A stretch of DNA of 64,000 nt from Nymphalis io. Lineage: Eukaryota > Arthropoda > Insecta > Lepidoptera > Nymphalidae. Positions 53,265 to 63,380 of this stretch are shown here, piece after piece; position 1 is the first letter of the stretch, and every line of letters starts with the position of its first letter. Below the pieces are notes generated by a model that was given only the letters and a program-made list of their open reading frames with translations, was not told the origin of the DNA and searched no databases. The stretch is from contig NC_065917.1 in the NCBI RefSeq assembly GCF_905147045.1, positions 946,501-1,010,500 of the forward strand, in the 5' to 3' direction. The translations under genes and the position numbers were made by a program.

Positions 53265-54067
53265 CGCTTCGCTTTATCGCCGAATCGGTAATGGTATTTA
53301 CATTCCCACGTGGCATCGCCGGGCTTCACAGATGATTTGTTTCTTGTTGAGTTTGAATTGGATCGTGGCCTTGACTGGGAGCGATAGCGACGGTATTGAC
53401 GATGTGTGGAGCGGCCGCGTATTTCGTTGATTTGTAGCGACAATTTTTCTAGCTGCTTCGATAACATTGCTATTTGTGTTGATACGGCGTCGTTCGTAGT
53501 TGTTGTTGCGGTCGATACAGCGGCGATCATCGCGGGCTCGGAGTATTCCGCCATCTTGTCGGCCATGGCGGCGAGTGTGTCGAGTGATGACTCGGTATTT
53601 ACGGATAGAACAACGCGTATCTGAGTAGGTAAATGGTTAAGCCACTCGATACGGAGCCCTTCGTTCGTAATCATACCGGCGCTTAGTTCTCGCATCTTGC
53701 GAAGTAATTGAGAGGGTTTCTGGTCACCCAGCTGTAGACCGCTGACGAGCTTCTGGAAGTTCTTTACGTCTGATTTTTCATATACGGCGAGTAGTCGGTT
53801 CTTCAATGTGATGTATTTATCAGTAGCCGGCGTGTCGTATAGAATGTCGGTGACGTGTTGCAGGTCCGTGGCTTGCAGCTGTTGCAGGACGTAACGGAAC
53901 TTCTGATCATCGGACGTCTTCAAGGGGTCGACGACAGCTTCAAATTGTATGAACCAGGCTCGTGGAAGGTCCCTCCAGAATGGTAGTATCCGTGACTGTA
54001 CGGAGATGGCTGCCAGGTCTACCTCGGCCAGAGGTTTGGGGTCTTGAGCAGCAGTATCTTGATCCAT
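53222..54067 (-). CDS. gag: Gag of the LTR retrotransposon, 281 aa
   Basis: Capsid/nucleocapsid precursor that packages element RNA into virus-like particles. It begins MDQDTAAQDPK about 8 nt inside the primer site. Residues about 30-190 are a helical capsid-like region (LPFWRDLPRAWFIQFEAV near its start). Residues 200-235 are predicted helical or coiled (MLSKQLEKLSLQINEI). An Arg/Ser-rich stretch follows. The single zinc finger, CKYHYRFGDKAKRCESPC, has spacing CX2HX9CX3C rather than the usual CX2CX4HX4C, a mark of the CsRn1 lineage. The frame is intact. Pol overlaps its end in the -1 frame. Confidence 0.9.
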   Translation of the reverse strand: MDQDTAAQDPKPLAEVDLAAISVQSRILPFWRDLPRAWFIQFEAVVDPLKTSDDQKFRYVLQQLQATDLQHVTDILYDTPATDKYITLKNRLLAVYEKSDVKNFQKLVSGLQLGDQKPSQLLRKMRELSAGMITNEGLRIEWLNHLPTQIRVVLSVNTESSLDTLAAMADKMAEYSEPAMIAAVSTATTTTNDAVSTQIAMLSKQLEKLSLQINEIRGRSTHRQYRRYRSQSRPRSNSNSTRNKSSVKPGDATWECKYHYRFGDKAKRCESPCCRRNKALN

Positions 54068-54072
54068 TTTCT

Positions 54073-54091
54073 CAACGTCGGTAGGTCACCA
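54073..54091 (-). other. Primer binding site, tRNA-Trp-like
   Basis: One base inside the 5' LTR the - strand reads TGGTGACCTACCGACGTTG. The expected tRNA-Trp complement begins TGGTGACCCCGACG, so the match holds if two bases are extra. Use of tRNA-Trp is a known trait of CsRn1-like elements. Confidence 0.65.
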
Positions 54092-54092
54092 C

Positions 54093-54532
54093 TGTAAGGG
54101 CTATTGCTTCCCTAACTATTTCGGAGGTTTCTTGAGTATCGTAATAAACTTGTTGATGCTTCAGGTGGAATGATTTTATTTGAAATTTACACAGATATAT
54201 ATACAAAAATGACAATTATTAATAACCAATCGGAAGGGCTATAACAAGAATAAAATTCTTTAAGAAAATTATGTACAAATCAAAACATTGGCTTTTCTAC
54301 CAATAGCGATTGAGTATGTAAGAACAATAATTATTTCTTACGAATTGTACGAGAGGTGAGGGGCGCACCGTCGCCGCGGGGGGCACCATATAAATACGCG
54401 CCTATCTGTGTCCATACAAAACTCGGCGTATGTGCTCCTACGTTTTAGTAACCGCGCGCCTTCGGCTCGCGACGGTCATATGCTTGATGTTTTGTATGGA
54501 CGCTGTGTGTGGTAGGTAATGTAGGTCCCACA
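54093..54532 (-). repeat. 5' LTR
   Basis: 440 bp, TGTAAGGGCTATTGC to GTAGGTCCCACA on the + strand; about six differences from the 3' LTR. Confidence 0.92.
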
Positions 54533-54644
54533 ACCCACACGGGCCTGAGTGGACATCTCCAAGTGTGAGATATTGATATATATTGATTTACTAGTTATTT
54601 ATGAAATGATGAGCAAATAGGCGACCTGATGGAAGAAGGTCAAA

Positions 54645-54750
54645 TATTTGGTGGTAAGGCTCTGTGCAAGACCGTCTGGGTAGGTACAGGTACCACTCAT
54701 CAGATATTCTACCGCCGAATAGTAATACTTGGTATTGTTGCGTAACTACA

Positions 54751-54799
<49 letters not shown>

Positions 54800-54887
54800 A
54801 AGATATGTTTAACACTAATCTGGGCGTTGGTGACCATTTACTATCAGGTGGCACATCTAAGCCTGCCTATCTATTTCATAAAAAAAA
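54645..54887 (+). mobile_element. SINE-B copy carrying an (AT)n expansion
   Basis: GGTGGTAAGGCTCTGTGCAA to ATTTCATAAAAAAA; the middle is replaced by about 36 bp of (AT)n at 54756-54792. Confidence 0.82.
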
Positions 54888-55141
54888 GATTTTTCTCGAG
54901 TGTGCGTTATCTCATCTCAACGATGCAAATCACTGTAGCAAATATATTGCAAAATAGCGAATGATAATGTGATAAGTTATATATATCAAATGGCAACATT
55001 CCCTCCAACGAATTACCCAGATAGCCTAGGTGAACGATCGTTGTTCTCAGCGGTACAAAGCGAAGCGACGAAAAATGTGTTCATTTGCGGCCTCAGTTGT
55101 CGCGTTGATTAATATACGACGAGACGCGATGTACGAATTTG

Positions 55142-55197
55142 TTATATTTTTAATCTGGCAACATTGATGTCTATATTTTTAATCTGGCAACATTGAC
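55142..55197. repeat. Tandem duplication of about 28 bp
   Basis: TATTTTTAATCTGGCAACAT occurs twice in direct succession (about 55145 and 55173). Confidence 0.85.
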
Positions 55198-55239
55198 AGA
55201 TTAAACATATAGACTCTTTATGGTGGGAAACTGATAGAC

Positions 55240-55518
55240 TCAAATCTTTCGATCTTAACCGATGATCTTGTGTTCAAGCCCGGGCAAGCACCGCTGAATT
55301 TTCACGTGCTTAATTTGTGATTATAATTCATCTCGTGCTTGACGGTGAAGGAAAACATCGTGAGGAAATCTGCACGTGTCTAATTTCACTGAAATTCTGC
55401 CACATGTGTATTCCAGCAACCCGCACTGGAGCAGCGTGGTGGAATAAGCTCCAAACCTTCTCCTCAAAAAGGAAGAGGAGGCCTTCAGCCCAGCAGTGGG
55501 ACATTCACAGGCTGTTAC
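55240..55518 (+). mobile_element. SINE-A copy (sense)
   Basis: CGATCTTAACCGATGATCTT to CCCAGCAGTGGGACATTCAC and GGCTGTTACGG; the A-box part is lost. Confidence 0.87.
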
Positions 55519-56276
55519 GGACTACGATTTATATAAAATGAAAGCTGCGCCATCTAGTGACAATCAGAATTACATCCGATATAAGTAAAAAATCTCGCAC
55601 AAGACAAATTGAATAGGTCACATGTGTGAAATATTGATCGCTATGTGTCGCATCTCATCGCTCATACAACGTGACAACATTAGCAAAGCCAAGATATAAA
55701 TGAGTTGTATTTTTTTGCTGTGTAAATCTTAGCGCTCGGCACAAGGTAACTGAGACTTCGAGCGTCAGAGGAGTAAGCGAAAGATTTCGAATGTCAGATG
55801 ACGTCAGCGTAATATTCGTTAGTATGAGTGCGTTAATGTGTGCGTGAGATCGGTACACGACTCACTTGGCGCTCACACTATTTTTTTTTCAAGTTGCCAA
55901 ATCGAAACCGATTTGAAATCTACCAAGAAGGTTGCATTACATTAAATTTGTCAAAACAATAGTGACATTGTAAATTCAAGTAACTAAAATTTTTAAAGAA
56001 ACGTAAACGTAAATGAATAACTGAATAAATTACGATCGTGACAATGGACATTGCTTTATAAAATTCTGTATCAAATTAATGACAGACAGTGTTAATACGG
56101 CCAACACGTACGTTTTGTTTACATGAACATATATCTATATTGTTAGATGGAAATTAATACAAACATACATATGTATTATTACATACATACATATTTGCAA
56201 ATGTGCTCAAATAAAGAGATTTAATTGATAACGGACAGTTTTACTAACAAATTGTCAACAGCGCAATTCTATATTC
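55519..56276. other. No feature seen
   Basis: Could contain the 5' exons of the small membrane-protein gene at 57679, but none could be recognised. Confidence 0.4.
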
Positions 56277-56512
56277 AGACGAGCCGGTTGGCGTGGTTGG
56301 TAGATAATTGCCTTTCACGCCCCGAAGATTGTGGGTTCGATTCCCACCCAGGACAGACATTTGTGTGCACGAATATGTCCGTTTTATCCTGAGTCTGGGT
56401 TTAATTATCTATATAAGTATGTATTTACAAAAGAAAAGTAGTATATGTAGTATGTCAGTTGTCTGGATCGGATGGCCGTGTGTGAATATTATCCCAGGAT
56501 ATTATAATTATA
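56277..56512 (+). mobile_element. SINE-D copy (sense)
   Basis: GACGAGCCGGTTGGCGTGGT head with B-box GGGTTCGATTCCCACCCAGG; a deletion removes the GTTTCCATAGTACAAGC part. Confidence 0.88.
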
Positions 56513-56549
56513 TCGTCTTCCTATTCTTTAATGTCCACTATTTACATAA

Positions 56550-56860
56550 TTGACTGCCTCTGTACTGGCTATAAGGCTGCAGACCCCGAGGTCAGGTCAA
56601 TAAAAAGTTATCGGGTTTCGCTGTCGAAGATTTTCCGCCCGGAGTCTGGAAGTCGGAAGTGTGTGTACTCCCGTGCCTCGGAAAGCACGTAAAGACATTG
56701 GTCCTGCGCCTAAACTTTTTCCGGTCTTGTCGGGTAACCTTCCCATCGGATTATGAGAGTTAGATAATAGAGAGTGCACCTGTGTTTGCGCACACTCTTG
56801 CGCACTATAATATGTCCTGAGCAGTTGGCTAATTTCTCTTGAGATTGCACATCTTATCGA
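56550..56860 (+). mobile_element. SINE-C copy (sense)
   Basis: GACTGCCTCTGTACTGGCTA head to GGCTAATTTCTCTTGAGATT; the terminal GGAGGACATTAT is lost. Confidence 0.8.
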
Positions 56861-56949
56861 CGTAATAGTTAACAATTTATTAATGTGACGATGAATCGGA
56901 AACGTAATGACCGTTATAAATTCGTAGAATTTCTCCCCTGTCTTCTTCA

Positions 56950-57215
56950 CCTGATAGTAGATGGCAGGCCTTTGTGCAAGCCCGTTTGGGTACCATCCAC
57001 TGATCAGATATTCCACCGCTAAATAGCAATATTTATTATTGTTCTTCCGGTCTTCTGTTCCGATTTGAAATATGAGTGACCCACAGGCACATGACATCTT
57101 GGGTCCCAAGGTCGGTGCCGCATCGGCGATGTGAGTGATGGTTGATATTACACAGCCAATGTTTATAAGCGGTGCTGAATTATCATCAGGTGGTCCATTT
57201 CAAAAAAAGCCGAGA
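56950..57215 (+). mobile_element. SINE-B copy (sense), diverged
   Basis: CAGGCCTTTGTGCAAGCCCG to TCATCAGGTGGTCCATTTCA and AAAAAAA, running directly into SINE-A. Confidence 0.75.
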
Positions 57216-57530
57216 TGGCCATGTGGTAAGAACGCGTGAATCTTAACCGATGATCGTGGGTTTAAACCCGGGCAAGCACCACTGAATTTTTATGTGCTTA
57301 ATTTGTGATTATAATTCATCTCGTGAATTACGGTGAAGGAAAACATTGTGAGGAAACCTGCATATGTCTAATTTCACTGAATTTCTGCCACATGTGAATT
57401 CTACCAACCCGCATTGGAGCAGCGTGGTGGAATAAGCTCCAAACCTTCTCCTCAAAAAGAGGAGAGGAGACCTTTAGCCTAGCAGTGGGACATTCACAGG
57501 TTGTTACGGTTACGGTACGGTACGGTCCAT
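57206..57530 (+). mobile_element. SINE-A copy (sense)
   Basis: AAGCCGAGATGGCCATGTGG to GGTTGTTACGGTTACGGTAC; the tail repeat is (GGTAC)n here. Confidence 0.88.
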
Positions 57531-57678
57531 TTGCCATTACATATATATATATATGTAATGGTAGTATATATATATTAATGATCCAATTACATTTTGCCAA
57601 AGTCTTGGCATCAAAAAAGTGCCATTCATTTTGACACATTATTTAATTAAAATTTTGATAAGTTTCATTTCTTTTCAG

Positions 57679-57707
57679 AGTTATTTCAAATGCAACCAAT
57701 AAAACCT
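57679..57707 (+). CDS. ORF1 exon a (29 nt)
   Basis: Acceptor CTTTTCAG, donor CCT|GTAAGT. In the ORF1 frame it reads VISNATNKT plus one base. Confidence 0.55.
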
Positions 57708-59320
57708 GTAAGTACATTTTCTTATGTTTTAAAGTATATTGAGTTTATCTTTCTAATAATTCTTATTCGCCTATTCTCATTCATTCGCTTTCCGTGCCTC
57801 GGACAGCACGTAAATTTCCATCCATTAGCTGAACACTCTTCAGTCGTGTCAGGTTACTCTCACATCATAATGATTGGAAAGAATAAAGTGTATCATTGTT
57901 ATTTTTAGTCTTTGTATATACACCTATATACTATTAACGTATTAATTATCCTTGAGTTAACTGACATGGACCTTTCTCACACGCAGCCTTGAGGCGGACT
58001 GTCAATACTCTTATCTATTGAAAGATATCGAGATGTGATCATAGATTTTTTTTAGTATTTTTATAGTTTTGACATATTTCTAAATAATAATGTCCTCCAG
58101 ACGGATTTCGGCCACGGCGAGATCCGTCCATATCTCAAGAGAGATAGGCCGCCGTGCCAACTATGCAGGAGATATTGTAGTGCACAAATGTGTGCGCAAA
58201 CACAGATGCACTCTCTGTTCCCTAACTGTCATGGGATGGGACGGCAATCCGACACGACCGGAAAGAGTTCTTTTCGAGGCATGGGAGTGTACACACTTCC
58301 AACTCTTAGACTCCGGGCTGCTACTGAGAATTTTCTGACAGAAAAACCCAATAACTTTTATTAGCCCGACCTGGGAATTGAACCCATGACCTCCGGGTCT
58401 GCAGCCTTTTATCAAGCCACTAGACTAACGAGGCAGTTGCTCCTAATACAGAGTACAACTGCACACCCCATTGTGCACTACAGTGCTAAATATTACCTGC
58501 GTAGCGTATATATTTAGCTAACTAGTATTCGCTGAGAATTAACGCTGGAAAAGAAATAAGATTAAGAAAACATCATTTATGAACTTAAGTCATTTTGACA
58601 TTGCCGTCAAGCTTATCTACCATAAAAAAAACCTTAGTAACTTCACGTTGAACTGAAGAAGTTTTTGTGGATACGCCAGTGTAATGGGTACCTTAAAAAA
58701 ATGCTAATTTTTCATCGTAGATGTAGTCAGAAGTACACAGACTCAAGTATTAGAAGGAATACGATCGTTTCGTGTAAATGATGGTGTCACATGGCTCGTT
58801 ATAATCGGACTTAGCGGTACGGCGCTGGCGTTCACTGTGCTCATCGTTAAACTCTTGCTGCAAGTACAAAAAACATGTAAGCCAAATGAATATTTATATT
58901 GTTACCTGGGTAATAAGCTCATTAACACAGTTCACATAATACAATATATCAACTCAAAATTAAATATCTTTGTATTTCACAAAGAAACATAACTTCGATA
59001 GCGAAGATTCAATCAAATCTCTGAATAATAGCCCATAATATCTTTATATATTCTATGTAGTTTTTTGATTACTTTCGTTATACTGTAATCGTGATTGACG
59101 ATTACACGGTATAGTAATCTGATTACATTCTGCCCAAGTCAATAATGCCGATTTTTAGGTGCAAACTAGTTGTACCCGCTGTTTCGCTCTTGCGTGTATT
59201 TTAGGATAAAAGTAACCTATATCATTATCAGACCGGGACATTTATTTATCTCTATTCAAAAAAACCTCGTCACATTTATAACACTATTATGGAAATTTCA
59301 TTTCAGCACACTTTGATTAG
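57679..59320 (+). CDS. Small one-span membrane protein, C-terminal part (ORF1 of a dicistronic gene)
   Basis: Three exons join in one frame: 57679-57707, 58721-58876, 59307-59320 (stop TAG 59318-59320). All sites are GT-AG (CCT|GTAAGT, CGTAG, ACAT|GTAAGC, TTTCAG). The joined product ends ...VISNATNKT-Y-VVRSTQTQVLEGIRSF, then a membrane span (TWLVIIGLSGTALAFTVLIV KLLLQ) and VQKTSHFD. There is no in-frame start in these exons, so at least one upstream exon is missing; NATNKT has an N-glycosylation sequon. The ATG at 57690 is in another frame and would stop after seven codons. I do not recognise the family. The clean phases and the hydrophobic span support a real gene, but transcript data are absent. 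Confidence 0.65.
58090..58436 (-). mobile_element. SINE-C copy (antisense), in the intron of ORF1
   Basis: GTCCTCCAGACGGATTTCGG to CCACTAGACTAACGAGGCAG; the complete tRNA-like head is on the right. Confidence 0.87.
58721..58876 (+). CDS. ORF1 exon b (membrane span)
   Basis: Acceptor TTCATCGTAG, donor ACAT|GTAAGC. 51 whole codons including the hydrophobic stretch WLVIIGLSGTALAFTVLIV. Confidence 0.75.
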
Positions 59321-59512
59321 ACGATGAATTTGAAAAAGGCGAAAGTCCAAGGACCGGCCGCCTTAAACGCTATACGGGTGACGGGGCCCATACATGGCGA
59401 AAACTCATGTCTCGGACGAAATTTCCGTTGCATTGTTATCTCTGGTATTTCATTGGCCGTTCTCGGCTTGTTGGTGACTATAACTATTTTATTAATTAGG
59501 GAATACGATTAA
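59307..59512 (+). CDS. Terminal exon: ORF1 end and complete ORF2
   Basis: Acceptor ATTTCAG at 59301-59306. The ORF1 frame reads SHFD then TAG (59318-59320); ORF2 ATG is at 59324. Confidence 0.7.
59324..59512 (+). CDS. 62-aa membrane protein (ORF2 of the dicistronic gene)
   Basis: A complete ORF in the last exon, starting 3 nt after the ORF1 stop (TAG-ACG-ATG). The N-terminal half is basic and polar (MNLKKAKVQGPAALNAIRVT, then GPIHGENSCLGRNFRC). The C-terminal half is one clear membrane span (IVISGISLAVLGLLVTITIL) and a short LIREYD tail. This is a typical type of tail-anchored or single-span micropeptide. ATG has A at -3, a fair context. No homologue is recognised. It might be translated by reinitiation after ORF1, by leaky scanning, or from another transcript start. 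Composition and charge pattern look protein-like rather than accidental. Confidence 0.7.
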   Translation: MNLKKAKVQGPAALNAIRVTGPIHGENSCLGRNFRCIVISGISLAVLGLLVTITILLIREYD

Positions 59513-60447
59513 TGTAAACTAACTTGATTTTTTTATTAGTTTTTTTTAATGATGTCTTTGTTTTGTTTGAAATATATACATTTTACTATTTATTTTTTCT
59601 TTACCATGAATTTTTCTCTGTGATATCACCCGCGTTGATATGGATATACACGCCTCGTGCGTGGTTCAAACAGAAATTGATTTTTAATTTAGAACTTGTT
59701 TTTTTTATTGTTGTGTAATCTTAGCGTGTTTGAACATACAACAAATTCAGCTCCAGCTTTAAAATAACAATATTGTATATATTAGAGTGATAGTCTCAAT
59801 TATAATTATTATTTCTATTTGTTACAGTAAGTTGTTGCCAATGATTACCAAATTAATTAAATAGGATTAATATTTTGTAATGGTATTTAAAAGTTCTTGG
59901 AAAATTCACTAACGATTAACTGTAAAATAAGCTGACACTTTTTTTATAGACTACAAGTAGGATAAAATACTGAAGTAAACACCAACAATGCAGATCAGCT
60001 ATTTTAAGTCACGACACTGACACTATTCTAGGTCATCGATCCCGAGACTTTTTTGTGCATTTTATCGTTATTCCTCGTCCAATCACGTGAAAAAATTCAA
60101 CCTATATTGTATGTAAAATATTAATAAATAAATGGGGTATAATATACATAACATAACTTATGATATTATTCTAAGAGCCAAGAAGCCATGGCGGAAATAA
60201 TTAAAAAATTGAACATTAACAAATAACAATATGGCGTCGCAATCGTCAAACTAAAAATGGCGTTAGCGTTCACATTGTGACAAGCACAAGACTTTATTTG
60301 TGTACGACATTGAAGAATTTAAATAAACACTTATTAGTTAGTTCTTGGTTGAGTGTAGCGTCAAACATACCATTTGTGAATGTGCTAGTGGATGGTATAG
60401 TGAAAGATAATAAATAGATGTATTTATGATAATTATATGGCGTGGCG
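59513..60447. other. 3' UTR and spacer, then U1-70K 5' region
   Basis: AT-rich. No repeats of families A-D were seen, which fits a gene-dense spacer. 60170-60447 should contain the U1-70K promoter and 5' UTR. Confidence 0.45.
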
Positions 60448-60591
60448 ATGACGCAGTTTCTACCACCAAATCTTCTTGCCCTATTCGCGGCACGGGATCC
60501 AATCCCCTATTTACCGCCAGCAGCAAAACTTCCCCATGAGAAGAAACAAAAAGGCTACGATGGAGTCGGCGCTTTTCTCCATATTTTCGAG
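60448..60591 (+). CDS. snRNP-U1-70K: U1-70K exon 1
   Basis: 48 codons, donor GAG|GTTAGT, phase 0. Confidence 0.95.
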
Positions 60592-63380
60592 GTTAGTAAA
60601 AATGCCGTGTCGCTGCGATCATTACCTCATATAATCGATTTTAAATTAAAAAAAAAGTGAATAGTAAGTTAAAAATTGCATAAATATTGAATATTGATCT
60701 AATGCCTTCAATCGAGGCTTAAAAAATTAAGTGTTTAAATAATAAATACATAAATAATGCCTTAAGACTGATATTCTTAGCGATTTGCGGTTTGCAGTTT
60801 GTATTGCTTGATTAAACAAATGGCGGTATTTGTATCTTATTCATAGCGAAGTTATATAAAAACGACAAATATTATTGAAGTAGTTAATAGCCGAGATGGC
60901 CCAGTGGTAAGAACATGTGAATCTTAACCGATGATCGTGGGTTCAAACCCGGGCAAGCACCACTGAATTTTCATGTGCTTAATTTGTGATTATAATTCAT
61001 CTCGTGCTTTACGGTGAAGGAAAACATCGTGAGGAAACCTGCATGTGTCTAATTTCACTGAAATTCTGCCACATGTGTATTCCACCAACCCGCATTGGAG
61101 CAGCGTGGTGGAATAAGCTCCAAACCTTCTCCTCAAAAAGAGGAGAGGAGGCCTTTAGCCCAGCAGTGGGACATTCACAGGCTGTTACGGTAGTTAATAG
61201 TTGTATGGAAGAAACACTAACAATTAATAAAAATTTCTCTTTTTGATAGCACCCGTCTGAAACACCTCCACCTACCAGAGTGGAAACAAGAGAAGAGAGA
61301 CTTGAAAGACGAAGACGAGAGCGTGCTGAGCAGACTGCATACAAGTTAGAGCAAGAAATAGCATTATGGGACCCCACAACCAACGCTCCGGCCACGGGCG
61401 ATCCATTCAAGACTTTGTTTGTTGCTAGAATAGTGAGTGAATATATAATAGCTCTTTATATCTTAAATTGTGTTTTCAAATGTAGTTTTCTTGTTTCTTG
61501 CAACTCATTTTACATATTTTTATTAATATCCTCATTTCATCATTCCTTTAGCATAGGCCTCTTTCTGTTTCCAAATGTTATCCTTAAAAATTATTATTTT
61601 TTTTTTTATTAATACGAAATAGGGTTTTATCTAATTCATACCAATTTCTATGATAAAAATTTATGTTATCGACCATTTGGACCATTTATTTATTTTAAGG
61701 ACATTATGTTGGCTACTCGTAGTTCGTCAATTAAAAGTTTTTAGTATTTAAAGTGTATATTTGTCTTTCATGTGTATTTTATTTACAGAACTATGACACA
61801 TCTGAATCCAAGCTTCGGAGAGAGTTTGAAGGATATGGAGTAATAAAGAAAGTATGTATCATTTTGTCTGTTCATCTCATTTTAAGAAATAATACTGTAC
61901 TATGCAACATATTTAAAAAGTCAAAGCTACTTAGATAATGGTATAAGATTATATATGACTAGTGTGTATGCAAATGGTGGTAGGGCTTTTTGCAAGCTCG
62001 TCTGGGTAGGTACCACCCACTCATCAGATATTCTACTGCAAAACAGCAGTACGTGGTATTGTTGTGTTCTGGTTTGAAGGGTGAGTGAGCCAGTGTAATT
62101 ACAGGCACAAGGGACATAACATCTTACTTCCCAAGGTTGGTGGTAAATTGGCGATGTAGGGGATGGTGACCACTTACCATCAGGTGGTCCATATGTCTGC
62201 CTATCTATAATATATAAAAAAACACAAATACTATCAAAACCCAATGGGACAGCAATCTAACTAGAGAAATATTAGATAGAGAACCGCCGCTTTTACGAGA
62301 TTTCCAATACATATTTTTCTAAAAGAATGCTAGTAATGCCCGTTTATAAGGAATTATTAATATTCCTATTTACACTTCCAATTAGCATACAATTGTGTTA
62401 AGAGTGGGGACGACAATAGCTCAAGAGGTCAGGATCGAATCCTGCTACTTTTTTACATTACTTGGAGGCCCGTACATCAAGGCATTATTGATGTTTAATA
62501 TATGGGAGTGTAACCTTGCCTTCTCCGGCTACTTATAGCCTGTGACCGATCGAATTATGAGACAATGGAGTAGTTTGTTAGCAACTATAGGTGGCAATAA
62601 TTCAATGATTTAATTTTACATGGTGGTACCACCCGCTTATCACTGATCTGGTCTGCATGGTGAGTGAGCCATAATAACTACAGACATAAAGGACATAACA
62701 TCTCAACCCCATATTGTTGGCTCATTGGCAATGTAAGGCATTGTTGATATTTTTACTGTACCAATGTCTAAAAAAGCCGAGATGGCCTAGTGGTTAGAAC
62801 GTCATCTTAACCGATGATTGTGGGTTCAAACCCAGGCAAGCACCACTGAATTTTCATGTGCATAATTTGTTATAATAATTAATCTCGTGCTTTACGGTGA
62901 AGGAAAACATTGTGAGGAAACCTGCATGTGTCTAATTTCACTGAGATTCTGCCATATTTGTATTCCACCAACGTGCATTCGAGCGTGATGGAATAAGCTC
63001 CAAACGTTCTTCTCAAAAAAAGGAGAAGAGTACCTTTAGCCTAGCAGTGGTACATTTACGGGTTGTTACTGTTATTTTTGAGCTTTCACGCGACTTCGTT
63101 CGTGCTGTTATTTGTAGTCGATTGCGTATATAAAGTCCACTTTATTCGAAGGAATGTCTATGGGTGATAGTAACTTAAATCGTCCATTTGCCAGCCTGCC
63201 TAACTAATTTCATTTAGACTTGCCACCATCACAATATCAGCCATTCCCGTTATCCGGCTAGAAGGACCAACTTTAAAAAAACCTGTAATTTGTTTCAGAT
63301 TCATATGATATATAATAAAGATAATGGAAAACCGAGAGGATATGCTTTCATTGAATACGAACATGAGAGAGACATGCATT
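60448..63380 (+). CDS. snRNP-U1-70K: U1 small nuclear ribonucleoprotein 70 kDa, first four coding exons (partial)
   Basis: U1-70K binds stem-loop I of U1 snRNA and helps the U1 snRNP recognise 5' splice sites in the nucleus. Exons: 60448-60591, 61250-61432, 61789-61851, 63299-63380, all GT-AG; the gene runs past the right edge. Residues 1-48 start MTQFLPPNLLALFAARDPIP, nearly invariant in animals. An Arg/Glu-rich helix (TREERLERRRRERAEQ) follows. The RRM begins at about 100: RNP2 LFVARI (104-109), NYDTSESKLRREFEGYG, RNP1 RGYAFIEY (143-150), then EHERDMH. The first ATG in frame with the domain is 60448; an earlier ATG at 60437 stops after four codons. Introns 1 and 3 carry SINEs. Confidence 0.96.
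60889..61195 (+). mobile_element. SINE-A copy (sense) in U1-70K intron 1
   Basis: GCCGAGATGGCCCAGTGGTA to GGCTGTTACGG; intact A- and B-boxes. Confidence 0.9.
61250..61432 (+). CDS. snRNP-U1-70K: U1-70K exon 2
   Basis: Acceptor TTGATAG, donor ATA|GTGAGT, 61 codons; ends inside RNP2. Confidence 0.95.
61789..61851 (+). CDS. snRNP-U1-70K: U1-70K exon 3
   Basis: NYDTSESKLRREFEGYGVIK plus K; 63 nt, acceptor TTTACAG, donor AAA|GTATGT. Confidence 0.95.
61974..62222 (+). mobile_element. SINE-B copy (sense) in U1-70K intron 3
   Basis: AATGGTGGTAGGGCTTTTTG to CTGCCTATCTATAATATATA and AAAAAA; an internal deletion removes the GTTAACATTTCTTAC part. Confidence 0.88.
62620..62773 (+). mobile_element. Worn SINE-B piece
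   Basis: CATGGTGGTACCACCCGCTT to CCAATGTCTAAAAAA. Confidence 0.65.
62774..63072 (+). mobile_element. SINE-A copy (sense) in U1-70K intron 3
   Basis: AGCCGAGATGGCCTAGTGGT to GGGTTGTTACTG. Confidence 0.87.
63020..63145. repeat. Duplicated segment, copy 1 (before U1-70K exon 4)
   Basis: SINE-A tail followed by unique-looking GAGCTTTCACGCGACTTCGT and GCGTATATAAAGTCCA; the same series recurs at 63868-64000. Confidence 0.85.
63299..63380 (+). CDS. snRNP-U1-70K: U1-70K exon 4
   Basis: IHMIYNKDNGKPRGYAFIEY with RNP1; donor CATT|GTAAGT, phase 1. Confidence 0.95.

Larger units (their letters stand above)
49640..54532 (-). mobile_element. Ty3/Gypsy LTR retrotransposon, CsRn1/Kabuki-like
   Basis: Complete 4.9-kb element: two 440-bp LTRs (TGT...ACA) differing at about six positions by eye, 4-bp target duplication ACCC (49636-49639, 54533-54536), primer site, gag, pol in the -1 frame, polypurine tract. 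CsRn1-clade features: gag finger CX2HX9CX3C, a tryptophan-tRNA-like primer site, 4-bp duplication, and an integrase GPY module. There is no envelope gene. The nearly matching LTRs and open frames suggest a young insertion; whether it is active is unknown. Confidence 0.92.

Noticed and set aside
53176..53430. + strand ORFs inside the LTR element
   Set aside because: Shadows of gag and pol; no independent support.
54756..54792. (AT)n as a regulatory element
   Set aside because: Simple-sequence expansion inside a SINE-B; no other signal.
57690..57908. 72-codon ORF MQPIKPVST...
   Set aside because: Reads through a strong donor (CCT|GTAAGT) into intron; the exon fits the ORF1 frame instead.
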